A stretch of DNA of 64,000 bases from Monoplex corrugatus (Eukaryota; Mollusca; Gastropoda; Littorinimorpha; Ranellidae). Position 1 is the first letter of the stretch; the number at the start of each line of letters is the position of its first letter. A model generated the notes under the pieces. It worked only from the letters and a program-made list of their open reading frames with translations. It made no database searches and had not been told where the DNA came from. Shown piece after piece: positions 23,285-33,095 of the stretch. The DNA lies in NCBI GenBank assembly GCA_030674185.1, contig CM060315.1, positions 93,613,058-93,677,057 of the forward strand, read 5' to 3'. The position numbers and the translations under genes are program-made.

Positions 23285-23530
23285 TGCAGCTGTCCCAGGC
23301 TTGATGTTGAATTAGGCAGGCACAAAGGAGTGGTAGACAGACAAACCAGAATATGTCAGTTTTGTGATGATAATGTCTAAGGCAATGAGTTTCATGTTAT
23401 ATTCGAATGTTCTAATCCCATGATGACCAAACGAAGTTTATTTCACAAAAATATCTGTCCCTTAAATCGGTGTTCTCATTGTGTAATGTCATTTCTGGAA
23501 AGTAAAAAAGATAAATTGAAACTAGCAAAA
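23285..23530 (+). mobile_element. LINE C-terminal fragment
   Basis: The translation contains FHVIFECSNPMMTKRSLF, resembling the terminal 'ED..HFLFEC..Y...R..L' region of Jockey-type ORFs. The following text repeats that of 18797-18915. Very short and decayed. Confidence 0.45.
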
Positions 23531-23719
23531 ATTGTCAAATTTCTAAAATTGTATAGTTATCTTCTGAACAGTAGAGTAACCTATCATTAAAAGAAAATGT
23601 CGCAATACATTTTTTTCTGTTGAACTTTTATGATTAAAAATTCTGTCTGCTTCATGTTGTATGTTAATCCTGTTGGATTTTCGTGTATTTGCCGTTATCC
23701 TCCATGCTCCAGTTGATGT

Positions 23720-24217
23720 TACAAGGATTGTTAAACATTGCACATTATGTGTGTTACAGACAATCTCACAAGGGTTGTTAAACATTGCACATTGAACATA
23801 TGTGTATTACAAACAATCTCACAAGGGTTGTTAAACATTGCACATTGAACATATGTGTGTTACAATCTCACAAGGGTTGTTAAACATTGCACATTGAACA
23901 TATGTGTATTACAAACAATCTCACAAGGGTTGTTAAACATTGCACATTGAACATATGTGTGTTACAATCTCACAAGGGTTGTTAAACATTGCACATTGAA
24001 CATATGTGTATTACAAACAATCTCACAAGGGTTGTTAAACATTGCACATTGAACATATGTGTGTTACAATCTCACAAGGGTTGTTAAACATTGCACATTG
24101 AACATATGTGTGTTACAATCTCACAAGGGTTGTTAAACATTGCACATTGAACATATGTGTGTTACAATCTCACATGGGTTGTTAAACATTGCACATTGAA
24201 CATTATGTGTGTTACAG
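23720..24217 (+). repeat. 49-53-bp minisatellite running into the last TRAPPC13 acceptor (about 10 copies)
   Basis: The unit contains CACAAGGGTTGTTAAACATT, GCACATTGAACATATGTGTG and TTACAATCT. The first copy (23746-23760) reads TGTGTTACAGACAATCTC and the last runs into the real exon as TGTGTTACAG|ACAGTGTC. The repeat unit therefore includes the acceptor context, and in most internal copies the AG is deleted (TTACAATCTC) or changed (TTACAAAC). Confidence 0.92.
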
Positions 24218-24316
24218 ACAGTGTCAGGATTACGTCTGACCGACAATTTCTTGAAGCGAACATACGAACACGACGAGATTGCCCAGGTGTTTGTCATGGA
24301 TGAAGACACTTTCTGA
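24218..24316 (+). CDS. TRAPPC13: TRAPPC13 last coding exon with stop
   Basis: The acceptor is GTGTTACAG|ACAGTG and TGA lies at 24314-24316. It encodes [20 protein letters not shown], then [12 protein letters not shown] and stop. Orthologues end with [24 protein letters not shown] and a short variable tail, so the gene terminates here. Phase 0 matches the preceding CAG|GTAACT donor. No further splice is needed. Confidence 0.95.
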   Translation, partial: TVSGLRLTDNFLKRTYEHDEIAQVFVMDEDTF

Positions 24317-24655
24317 ATTAGTCCAGCTGTCTGCACCATGCAAGTCGCGACCTGGTCGCTCGTGTTTTCTTCATTCTACTTCTGTGATTCTTTGTGTGCT
24401 TGTGGGGGGTTGTGTCTACTGTTCCCTGTGATTCTTTGTGTGTGTTTGTTTTGTGTGTGTGCTTGTGGGGGTGGGGGGTTGTGTCTACTGTTCCCAGTTC
24501 TAAAGGAGGGCTATGGAGTGAAAGGACTAGTGACAGATTGTCCAGAAGAATGGCAGTTACAACTTTGCCCACCACATCTCTAAACCCATAGTTTTGGAAA
24601 TGATTTCTGAGGAAACAAAGTGTGTGTGTGTGTGCGTGTGACCAGACCGTTACCA

Positions 24656-24739
<84 letters not shown>

Positions 24740-25682
24740 GTGTGTGGTGTGGTGTGTGTTGGAGGCATGTTTGGTGGGTTAGGGTGTGTGGACGTGTTCA
24801 CATTAGTTGTTCAGTGTGAAGTTTGTGCAATAACTTGATGTGTGTGTTGTGGTACGATGTGTATTAGGTAAACAGGAACAAGTTGTCAAGATAGCATGCT
24901 CAGTGGGTAGTAGTTGTTTTCATGTCTTTATCACACTGTGTGGGCAACAGCATACATCACTAGATGCCATAGACTGGCCCTCTTCTGGTCGTGACAGAAT
25001 AGGTTCGATCCTAGCTTACCAGACTTTGTGCTTGCAGCCTCTGTGACAGCTGTGTAGCTGTTCCTGCTTTGGGTCAGGGAAGGTAAAGCAGCCAGGGATA
25101 GGATGGAAGCACGTGTAGAAAATCCATTAACAGTGGGATGTCTGCTGTTTGATTCTTATATGGTGGTGTGTTAGGGGATGGCTTGGTGATTGCCTAGATG
25201 TTAACATCCATACACTGATATTGTAATACTAATACACACACACACACATTCACTGGCAAACGTACATATACACACCTACTCACATGCACAACACTACGCC
25301 AGTCTTCTGTTGTAATGCTGTGCTAGTAAATAGTATTAGGTTTGTGGGGAACAGGGACAAATTTAAATGTGTGTGTGTGTGTTTTGTGTATTTTCTCGTT
25401 TTTATTGCAATGTATTTTTTGTGCAGGGAGTATGTTTGAAAACAGGGGTATAGTATTTTGATGATTATTCATACCAGGTGTTGTTCAGTGTCTTTAGCTG
25501 TGGGTATGTGAGGGTGTGGTGGTATTGTGAGGGTGTGGTGGGTATTGTGAGTGGTGTGGTGGGTATTGTGAGGGGTGGGGGTATTGTGAGGGGTGTGTCA
25601 TTGTTGTATGTCACTGACACTCCTGATACACATGGCATGTCACACACACAGGTCTGTGTTGGCACTGGCATTCTGTCTCCCT
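24317..25682 (+). other. TRAPPC13 3' flank / presumed 3' UTR region
   Basis: No coding sequence seen. It contains a pure (GT)n tract at about 24659-24738, a shorter GT tract at about 25370, AC tracts, and GTGGTGGGTATTGTGAGGG repeats at about 25505-25590. The transcript end is not determined. AATAAA hexamers occur only further on, at 26149 and 26990. A box-B-like GGTTCGATCCT at 25002-25012 has no convincing box A. Confidence 0.5.
24659..24738 (+). repeat. (GT)n microsatellite, about 40 uninterrupted dinucleotides
   Basis: A pure TG run of about 80 bases in the 3' flank of TRAPPC13. Likely highly polymorphic. Confidence 0.97.
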
Positions 25683-25869
25683 TTAACCTTTTTGACTCCC
25701 ACACCCTGTCCACCAGCATCCTGCATTGCCAGCCATGCCAGCAAAGAAAAAACTTTGATTTCCTCACCCTATCCACCAGCTTCTGCAGGAAAATGGTTGA
25801 TAGGGTGAGGGAGTCAAAAGGGTTCAGTTTTTGCAGTTGGTGGATAAGGTGTGGGTGTCAAAGGGTTAA
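25683..25869 (+). mobile_element. TTAA-flanked palindromic MITE
   Basis: It begins TTAACCTTTTTGACTCCC, then CACCCTGTCCACCAGCATCC, and ends GTGTCAAAGGGTTAA. A central inner hairpin reads TCACCCTATCCACCAGCTTC / GGTTGATAGGGTGAGGGAGT. The TTAA borders and the CCCTTTGAC-type terminal repeat resemble piggyBac-class non-autonomous elements. This copy is diverged. See the cleaner copies at 27844 and 39332. Confidence 0.7.
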
Positions 25870-25979
25870 ATCCCCTCTTCTTCCTACTACTACTCTCTCT
25901 GAGGTGTATGCACACACACACACACACACCTCAGAGAGAGAGAGAGAGAGAGAAAGGAGAAGAGGGGATATAAAGGAGG
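25870..25979. repeat. Hairpin of simple sequence: inverted arms around an (AC)n loop
   Basis: ATCCCCTCTTC and CTCTCTCTGAGGTGT on the left mirror ACACCTCAGAGAGAG and GAAGAGGGGAT on the right, with (AC)n between. The structure directly abuts the MITE end. Confidence 0.7.
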
Positions 25980-27843
25980 GAGAACAGTGTGTGTGTCATG
26001 GCCACAAGACTGGACCTTCACAATACCAACAGCTAGGGACACTCTATACAACCACAGGGAGAATAATCATAGCAAAATGCTATATACCCCAAGACTGGGA
26101 GAGTACGCCTGTTTGTGTGTGAAAAATGACAAAGACACTGGTTTATATAATAAAATCTTTTTATTCCTTCATCCCAGTGTTGGCTTTTCTTGAGTTGTCC
26201 TCTCTCTTGCCTTTGCCCCCCAACCCTCCTGGTCCTCAGTGCACCACCCAGCCCCTCCACTATCTGTATCCATTTCTCTTTCCTCCTTGGGGGGGGGTGG
26301 ACCAGATGGTGGTCTGAGTGTTGTTAGAGTGGACTGGGATTTGTGGGAACCTTCCCTAGTCTGACAGTCTGATACAGGGGACAGGCCAGACTTCACCCAG
26401 CTCCTCCACATGGTGTTTGGGGACATGAAGACTGGACTGGACGGCTTTCTGTCACAGATGTCCTCCTCCTCTCCCTGTTGGTGTGGGTTCCCTGTTAAAA
26501 GGTCTTCTGTTGGCTACACACAGTTCATGTACTGGTCTGTGTCGTCTGGCTTGGTAGTAAGGTGTCCTGTTCTTTAACTGATATTGTAGTGTTTGGTGGT
26601 GGTGTCCTTTTTGTACTGGTGTGGTTTGACAAAGGTGTCATCTACACACACACAACACATGGCCATAGATGTGTCCAGCACCTCCCTGTTAGTGTCATCT
26701 GTGGACAGATGGGTGGACTATAATGGGGCCACAGGATGCCACAGATACCTGTGTTGGTGTTGGTAACAATCACCCTTGGCTGACCTTATACAGTGTTGAA
26801 CATGACTTGAAGCTAGTGGGATGTTCCACCTGATAACAAGTTGTCTGGTTTTGTACGTAAAGTCCTGTACCTATCTATCTGTTGAGTGCTGTTATCACTT
26901 TGTCAGTTGGTGTGTACACTGGGTAACTGCCAGTAGTGCAGTGTTGTGTGCAAACTTTTCACTGTTGTGATCATGGTGTTCACTTACATAATAAAGAGAT
27001 GGTTGATAAGTTAAACTGCCACATTGACACAACACGCTGAAGAGGACAGTTACATGTCTTTACAGATAGTGGGTGGGTAACATTTGACTCTATGTAAAGG
27101 ATTTAATGTGTGGGGGATGGCCCGCCTGCACAAACAGTCAACATCTCCAGTTCCCACATGTTACACTGACTCACAACTGTCCTCTTCAAAACATGGTACC
27201 AATGCTGGAGTACAACACTGTCAATACCCGTCACCTTATTGAAGTTTTACACAACACCACAGTCAGAACAGTGAAGCCTTGACACAAAATGTCCTTCCAC
27301 TGACAGTCACCCATGGCAACCACCTGGTGATATTTGACACCAACTGACAAAGTCACAACAGCAGTGAACAGACAATAACCCCCCCCCCCCCCCCCCCCAT
27401 CAGCTGCAAATGGTCCTGAACAACACTGTAAGCCAAGCTTGAAGGGCTGTTGTTACCGGCACCAACACCAGGCACCAGTGGCATCCAGTGCCCCCATCAC
27501 TGCCAGTCTCTCACCATGGAACACTGTGACAAGATGGCGCTAACACACACCAATGGCCACCACAGATGTGCTCACTTTTATAGACACTTTCACCAAACCA
27601 CACCAGGAACACACACATACACACACACACACACACACACAAAAGGGGGGGGGGGGGGGCAACATCACCAAACACTACACCACCAGAAATCCTGGCATTC
27701 AGTTAAAGAACAGGATATCTTACTCTTTGGGACACTGTGTTCCATGTCCCTGACGACAGTAGCACCAAGCCAGCCATGTGTACGTGACACAGACCAGTGC
27801 AGGAATTGGGAGTCAAAGACAGACGTCGAGCCAACAGATGACC
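25980..27843. other. Intergenic or 3' UTR sequence without recognised gene
   Basis: Mixed-complexity DNA between the convergent genes. AATAAA occurs at 26149-26154 and 26990-26995 on the + strand and could be the TRAPPC13 polyadenylation signal, most plausibly the second (CATAATAAAGAG). A run of 20 C lies at 27379-27398, and an (AC)n plus G run lies at about 27612-27659. The open frames present lack any family motif I recognise. Confidence 0.45.
26990..26995 (+). promoter_or_regulatory. Candidate polyadenylation hexamer AATAAA
   Basis: AATAAA in CATAATAAAGAG, 2.7 kb after the TRAPPC13 stop codon. It is only a candidate; the 26149 copy is an alternative. No GT-rich downstream element was confirmed. 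Confidence 0.25.
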
Positions 27844-28037
27844 TTAACCCTCTGACTCCCGCACCCTGTCCACAAGCACCCTGCATTGCCAACTATGCTA
27901 GAGAAGCAAGAACTTAACCCTTTGATTCCCTCACCCTTTCCACCAGCTTCCTGCAGGAAGCTGGTGGAAGGGGGTGAGGGAATCAAAGGGTTAAGTTCTT
28001 GTAGTTTGTAGATAGGGTGCGGGAGTCAAAGGGTTAA
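27844..28037 (+). mobile_element. TTAA-flanked palindromic MITE (well preserved)
   Basis: The outer ends are TTAACCCTCTGACTCCCGCA and TGCGGGAGTCAAAGGGTTAA. Nested inside is a second, near-perfect hairpin of about 80 bp that itself begins TTAACCCTTTGATTCCCTCA and folds around CTTCCTGCAGGAAG. The element thus looks like one hairpin MITE inside another, each with TTAACCCTTTGA-type ends. About 194 bp, no coding. Confidence 0.78.
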
Positions 28038-28039
28038 CA

Positions 28040-28980
28040 GGGAACCCACACTATCCATACAAACAGGGAGGAGGAGGACACAATGACCTGTGACAGAAAA
28101 CTTTCCAGTCCAATCTCCATCTTCCCAAACACCGTGTGGAGCTGGGTGAAGACAAGACGCCGTATCCAGTCCATCCTGTCCCCTGTATCAAAAGGACTGT
28201 GACAGAGAGACCAGAGAACGTTTCCCACAAATCCCAGAGTCCACCTCTATAACCTCAAACACTCAAATCACCACACCACATCACGTCCACCCCCAAGAAG
28301 AAAGCGAAATGGACACGGACTGTGCAGGGGTGGGGTGGATGGTGGCCACGTAACCTGTGATGAGTGTGGCAGTGAGGGCCAGGAGAAACGGCGGAGTGCT
28401 GGGCACTAGAACCACAGACCATCAGGAAAGCCTGTTGTCACAGACACAAGACACAACAAGTCTGGCAGAGAAACGTCAGACTCTGGCCACCAAACATTAC
28501 ACATTACAAGCAGCAAAATGACTGCAGCACTGGATATCACAGAGAAACCCATCACCTTACAAACATCACATTCCAGCTTTTGCCGTCTGCTGACAAGTGC
28601 TTCAAAACAGCAGTCGAACTGGCAGCAGATGAGTTTAGCACACAATCCTATCCAGCTGCTGCTATTCAGCAATGAGAAATGTTCTTGTATAGCGCTACTG
28701 TCCTCCAAACTGGGTTTTGGCAATGGGCTACACAGGACACCAAGTGTAATACATACATAGACATCAATATATCGCACATAACATCAAAATACATGAATGA
28801 ATGCCGCCAACACAATCCTAACTATATCATAATCAACATCCAAAATACACACATATGTACTTATATATGTAACATATATATATACACATATGGTTACTGT
28901 TGGAATGAACTCTGTCAACACACCCTGACAGAAACATATTTCAAAGAAACTCTGCCAGGGTTCTCTGACCTGTGTTCTTA
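28040..28980. other. Intergenic sequence without recognised gene
   Basis: No tandem repeats and no motif-bearing ORF. Short AT/ATAC simple sequence occurs near 28855-28890. The open frames at 28406-28981 on both strands lack recognisable domains. Confidence 0.4.
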
Positions 28981-28983
28981 GAG

Positions 28984-29245
28984 TCTGTTCCAGACACGGT
29001 CATCACACTCAGACAATTCCATACGTGCTCCATCTAAGTCTGTCAAAATTATCTGACAAGACTCCTTCAGCTTGTGCAAACGATACGCACTGGCAAGGCC
29101 TTAAAATGGGGCGGGGTACACGATCTGTGAATCATCAAGCTGACACAGTGACAGTTTTTCATGTTGTGGGCTGGATTGAACTCCAGACATCAGATGTACA
29201 GTCAGTGGCTCTACCAACAGAACCAGCCACCCAGCCTACAGGATC
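28984..29245 (-). mobile_element. tRNA-derived SINE, near full length
   Basis: Read on the minus strand: a head with GTGGCTGGTTCTGTTGGTAG (box-A-like TGGTTCTGTTGG) and GGAGTTCAATCCAGCCC (box B GAGTTCAATCC) spaced about 35 bases. The body has AGCTTGATGATTCAC and AGACTTAGATGGAGCAC, and the end is near the GTCTGG of 28984. The body matches 4060-4235, 13565-13745 and 32805-33090. A Pol III head identifies it as a SINE transcribed leftward. Confidence 0.7.
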
Positions 29246-29304
29246 TTTTTTGACATAAGCTAAATGCTTACAGCCCATGGAACAATGAAATATTCATTTA
29301 ATTG

Positions 29305-29322
29305 AAAAAAAAAAAAAAAGGA
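29305..29322 (+). repeat. Poly-A tract
   Basis: A run of 15 or more A in the sequence following the SINE. Since the SINE reads leftward, this is not its own tail. It may mark another retroposed piece. Confidence 0.6.
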
Positions 29323-29419
29323 GATTCAAACATTAAATCATAAAAAATCCAACGGTACTGAGCAAAACTTCATGTGGGACATGTACACAATGTGGTTTTG
29401 GGATGTCAGAACAAAATTC

Positions 29420-29795
29420 AGTGTTGGGTGTCATTACACAATTTGGTACTGAAGATACCTAACTCTAGCCCATTTTTTCCTTGCTCTTCGGTGTCATTAC
29501 ACAATTTGGTACTGAAGATACCTAACTCTGCCATTCCTTGCTCGGTGTCATTACACAATTGTACTGAGTACTAACTGCATTCCTGCTAGTGTCATACACA
29601 TTGTACTGAAGATACTAACTCTGCCATTCCTTGCTGGTGTCATTACACAATTTGGTACTGAAGATACCTAACTCTGCCATTCCTTGCTAGGTGTCATTAC
29701 ACAATTTGGTACTGAAGATACCTAACTCTGCCATTCCTTGCTAGGTGTCATTACACAATTTGGTACTGAAGATACCTAACTCTGCATTCCTTGCT
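29420..29795 (+). repeat. 54-bp minisatellite (about 7 copies)
   Basis: The unit contains GGTGTCATTACACAATTTGG, then TACTGAAGATACCTAACTCT, then GCCATTCCTTGCTA. Middle copies (29540-29640) show multiple base losses. The first copy, near 29365-29420, is diverged and seems to be the single-copy parent. Confidence 0.9.
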
Positions 29796-29799
29796 AGCC

Positions 29800-30645
29800 T
29801 ATCCTCCAGGGAACTGACGTGGGACTGGAACAGAGAGGAAGACAGACAATATTAGATAATGAACAGAGAAATCATTTGCACAGATCCAAATTAGCCACAT
29901 TCAGAGATATTGTGTATATGCAATGTGTAGGGGGTGTCTATAGAGTTAACTCAATGGAGACGCGGATTTTTGCCACAGCTGCGACATGCTCAGACGCACT
30001 AATTTTGAGTTTTACAAAAAATCCACAGATGGAACCAAACCAAGTACAGTAACAAATTTTTGAAAACTTCAGTCCATGCTAGTTTAGAAAAAAATACTAT
30101 AATCTTGTGCTAAGTACTCAATTTACTTATAATGGGTTTGAAAAATGTAAGAAAATCTCTTTCCGGAAAAAAAAAAATTTTCCCGGGGAGAGCTCGATAA
30201 ACACCAGTTCTAACTATATAAAACTAAAATAAAGTTGGTTTTTTTTCACATCTACAGCACCTCATCTGATCCTTCTTCCATTACTCTTCCAATAACTTCT
30301 TGTAAAGGTATATTTCTTGCATAAACACGACATTTTGGAGCAGACACCATGATGTAAATATCGGCATTGCCCAAGTTTCACACCATCCCATAATGTGTGC
30401 AAAAAGCAGAATTACACGCGAGTGAAAAGGGGCTCGAAAGAAGAGAGACAATCATCGAATAGAGGAATGACTCAGCTTTATAAGCGTACCATAGTTGTTT
30501 CCCTTCCACCAACTGCTTTAGTACCAAAATTCACCAAAACCGTCGGTCACCTGGCGGCCGCTACGTCCATCTGACACCCACACAGCGTCGGCCGCCAGGC
30601 GTCTGACAAGACGCCATTGAGTTAAACAGCCAAAGGTGAAAAATA
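29800..30645. other. Intergenic sequence; short GC palindrome
   Basis: AT-rich single-copy DNA. At about 30552-30602 the arms ACCTGGCGGCCG and CGGCCGCCAGG form an inverted repeat with a spacer of about 30 bp, an unusual GC-rich island here. No gene seen. Confidence 0.45.
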
Positions 30646-30649
30646 TCTC

Positions 30650-31365
30650 CCCAGAAATCCAGGCATCAGCATGGAATGGAGAACATCCAGAGGAAGAAAA
30701 GCAACCTCAAAACAATTGAAAGCTGCCTCAGAAGTTGTGAAGCATAGCAAGGATTTGGGAGACTATGGAAGACCTAAAATCGTAACATGGCGCCCTCAGC
30801 AAAGCAGAATCACAAGAAGGAGAAGGAGCAGAAATAAGACGACCAAATATTGCTTCTTAAAGACTACTTCCAGTTGTCCAGGAAGCTGTTTGAGCAGCCC
30901 AAATCCAGGCCACTCACAGTGGAAAGATGTGAAACAGCATCACAGCAAAATCTATTCCAACCCTCAAACGAAGCACTCGTTAAGATCCGTAGACTGGTGC
31001 GCTGTGCAACACTGGGGATAATGTTTAATAACAAGCCACCAAGACTGGATGAAGTAAAGAAAGTGGAGAAAGCCAGAGCCAAATCATCACCTGAACCAAA
31101 CAAAATACCCAACCTGCTACACACGAAGCGTCCCAGTGTCCTGGAGTGGCTCCACAGACTGATAAGATCAGCGTGGAGGAACCTTAAGATCAGCAACCAA
31201 TGGATGACAGCTGATGGAGTGTACATTCCAACAGAACATCAATCAGTTCAGACCACTACCATTGCTGAATGTTGACAGGAAAATCCTGTTCTCAATCATG
31301 GCAGCAAGGCCGCTAAACACAAGCATACACAGTCAGTATCTTCATCCCTTCATCAGTTTTCCTAA
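30650..31365 (+). mobile_element. Non-LTR retrotransposon fragment (pre-RT and RT start)
   Basis: In one frame (30850-31275) and beyond it reads PPRLDEVKKVEKARAKSSPE, PNKIPNLLHTKRPSVLEWLH, LIRSAWRNLKISNQWMTADG and VYIPTEHQS. After a frame change it continues FRPLPLLNVDRKILFSIMAA. This is the conserved region just before and at RT block 1-2 of a LINE ORF ('EV......A...S.PGPNG.PY....P..L.WL......W......W..A....I.K'). The downstream YADD part is absent. It is in the 3' flank of the PDE gene, on the opposite strand. Confidence 0.75.
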
Positions 31366-32413
31366 GTTCTACGCATGAATCACCGCTTCATTCTTATCAT
31401 ACAATTATCACCATATTGTATCATTTGTATCATACAATTATCACTGTCAGGCGATCACAATTTCAAAATGGAAAAACAATTATCAAAATGTAATCATCAA
31501 TTACTGCATAGTTATTGCATTTTGATGTTCTAACTGCCACACACGATTAATCCTGTGAGTGTCAAATATTGCATAATTATTAAATTGAGTGGCATGTCTG
31601 AATTCAGCATTTTGAAAAATTAAACTATTTAATCTTACAGTATACTTTTTGTTTTCTCATAATGGTACAGTCACTACCACATCACTGCACGTTATATTAC
31701 AAGAAGCTAAATCAGTTTACGGCTAATTCCTGGAAAAGTCCTTTAAGACTGACGTGGGCGAACTGCAACACTGGCTGTTCACTCACTCAACACTGTAACC
31801 ACCAGGGGTCAGAGGTCAGGGGTGCAGCAGCAGACCAATCGGAAACTTGTGTCATTGTAAAGTAAATGTATGCTCCACCCAATCTAGTGGTAAATTACCA
31901 CAACATCACAGCAAGAAGCCATTTGTCTTCTACAACTGACACGACCAGAACTGAAGTCTTATGACTGATGAACGTCTCTATCCACAGCCAAGGTCTGGGG
32001 TCTTAATGTTGACTTCCTCCTCTCTATCCCACCCACCTGAATGTAACAGTTTGATCTGCGTAGTCCTAGTCCCCCCCCCCCCTTCTCCCCAAATCCTTTA
32101 CACAGAACTGTCCTCAGGCCTGTGGCTGACCAAGTTCACATTGTCCGGTCCACAGGCCACCTCCTCCCTCTCCTGGGAGTCTGCATCTTTCCACTGGGTG
32201 CTGACATCGTATCTGTCCACATTCAGGTTTTCAGACTGGTGGAAGTCTGTGTCTTTGCTGTGAATTGTGTTAATGTGTGTGTCTGTGTTGATGCCTCCAT
32301 GTTCAATGTCCTGGAAGTCTTTAAAAGGCCTGGTGGCAGTGTCTTTTACCCACGCCAATGTCCTCATCCATCTTCTGAAAGTCTCTGCTGGTATGTTGAG
32401 GGGTGCAGGTCCG
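31366..32413 (-). other. PDE 3' UTR / 3' flank
   Basis: Sequence downstream of the PDE stop codon on the minus strand. It is single-copy, with an 11-12 base C run near 32071-32082, and has no recognised gene. The transcript end is not determined. A polyadenylation signal on the minus strand would read TTTATT on the + strand, and I found no convincing case close to the stop. Confidence 0.4.
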
Positions 32414-32675
32414 TCACGACAGTTCAGTCCTGTAGTTCTGGGAGTCCATGAAGCTGGTAGTGGTGTCCTGGCACTGTGAACCGTGTTCCATGCTGATGCT
32501 GCTCTCTTCTGTCTTCTTTCTGTTGTCACCATCAGCGTCCTTGTCTTGGTCGCCGTTTTCATCGGTGTAGGTGTCGTGGTTGTGCGCCTTCTCTGTGATG
32601 GCCAGCTGTGGATTGTGTTCATCACAAACCGCTTTGTGTTCGTCTGCCAGCTGCTGCCACCTCTTCAGGTTGTCC
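32414..32675 (-). CDS. PDE last coding exon: end of catalytic domain and acidic C-terminal tail
   Basis: Minus strand. The acceptor is CTATTTCAG|GGACAACC and the stop TGA lies at 32416-32414. The first base completes ATG (split AT|G). It encodes DNLKRWQQLADEHKAVCDEH, matching the final catalytic helix of GAF-PDEs ('..CR.N...W..L...'). A polar, Asp/Glu/Lys/Thr-rich tail of about 60 residues follows (TDENGDQDKDADGDN), with no domain and no CaaX prenylation box, so it is unlike the vertebrate PDE6 tail. Length 262 bp. A tandem copy of its acceptor and first exon bases lies just upstream at 32726-32782. Confidence 0.9.
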
Positions 32676-32785
32676 CTGAAATAGACATCAGACCAGTTAT
32701 ACACTGACACACAATGTGGACTAATCTTCAGGTTGTCCCTGAAACAAACATTAGATCATGATACGCTGACACAGTGTGGACTCCA
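32663..32785 (-). repeat. 63-bp tandem duplication including PDE last-exon acceptor
   Basis: 32663-32725 and 32726-32785 share CTTCAGGTTGTCCCTGAAA, then ACATYAGAYCA and GTGTGGACT. The upstream copy keeps an intact acceptor (TTTCAG) followed by GGACAACCTGAAG, the first 13 exon bases. It is therefore a decoy 3' splice site with exon sequence attached. Confidence 0.88.
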
Positions 32786-32804
32786 TTCACAGGGGATTCA
32801 CTGG

Positions 32805-33092
32805 GGGTTGGACTTTGTTCAAGAGGGTTTTACCACACACAGACATATCCATACGCACTCCACCCAAATCTGCAAGCAGTTAGCTAACAGAACCTTGAGA
32901 CTGCACAAAATGCTGCATGCTGGCGTGGTACTGACATGGGCAGGGGAGAGAAGGGACCTAGGGAACAGAAAGCAGGTAGCACCAGAATAATAGAAACATT
33001 CAGATGGGTCGCACACATACCAGTTTTTAATGCTGATGGCTGGGATGGAACTTAAGACATGAGAGTCTGAATCCACAGATCTTATCCAAGGA
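32805..33092 (-). mobile_element. SINE copy in last PDE intron
   Basis: TCAAGAGGG, then CACTCCACCCAAATCTGCAA, then TAGAAACATTCAGATGGG, then CCAGTTTTTAATGCTGATGG, then a GGATGGAACTTAAGACAT end. Same family as 4060, 13565 and 28984, with this right end diverged from box B. The 22-bp array starts immediately after it. Confidence 0.65.
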
Positions 33093-33095
33093 GCC

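Larger units (their letters stand above)
1..24316 (+). other. TRAPPC13: TRAPPC13 gene, 3' part (four terminal coding exons joined)
   Basis: Gene span. Joining 1-199, 3522-3622, 9965-10118 and 24218-24316 gives about 183 residues ending in TGA, with consistent phase at each junction: 0 at the first, a split TG|T codon at the second, 0 at the third. Every intron is GT..AG. The 5' exons lie left of the window. The protein matches the C-terminal half of TRAPPC13 (DUF974, roughly 400 residues in vertebrates). From knowledge of the family, it is a peripheral subunit of the metazoan TRAPPIII tethering complex, which activates Rab1-class GTPases in ER-Golgi and autophagic traffic. The three introns (3.3, 6.3 and 14.1 kb) consist almost entirely of tandem arrays and transposon remnants. 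Confidence 0.92.

Noticed and set aside
25002..25012. tRNA gene or SINE suggested by box B GGTTCGATCCT
   Set aside because: No convincing box A at the proper distance and no cloverleaf could be drawn.
28406..28981. Overlapping ORFs of 80-123 residues between the two genes
   Set aside because: No motif, no splice or start support, and both strands open. Most likely chance.
31961..32625. ORFs of 70-175 residues in other frames over the last PDE exon
   Set aside because: Shadows of the PDE coding exon. The spliced PDE frame is fixed by the acceptor and family homology.
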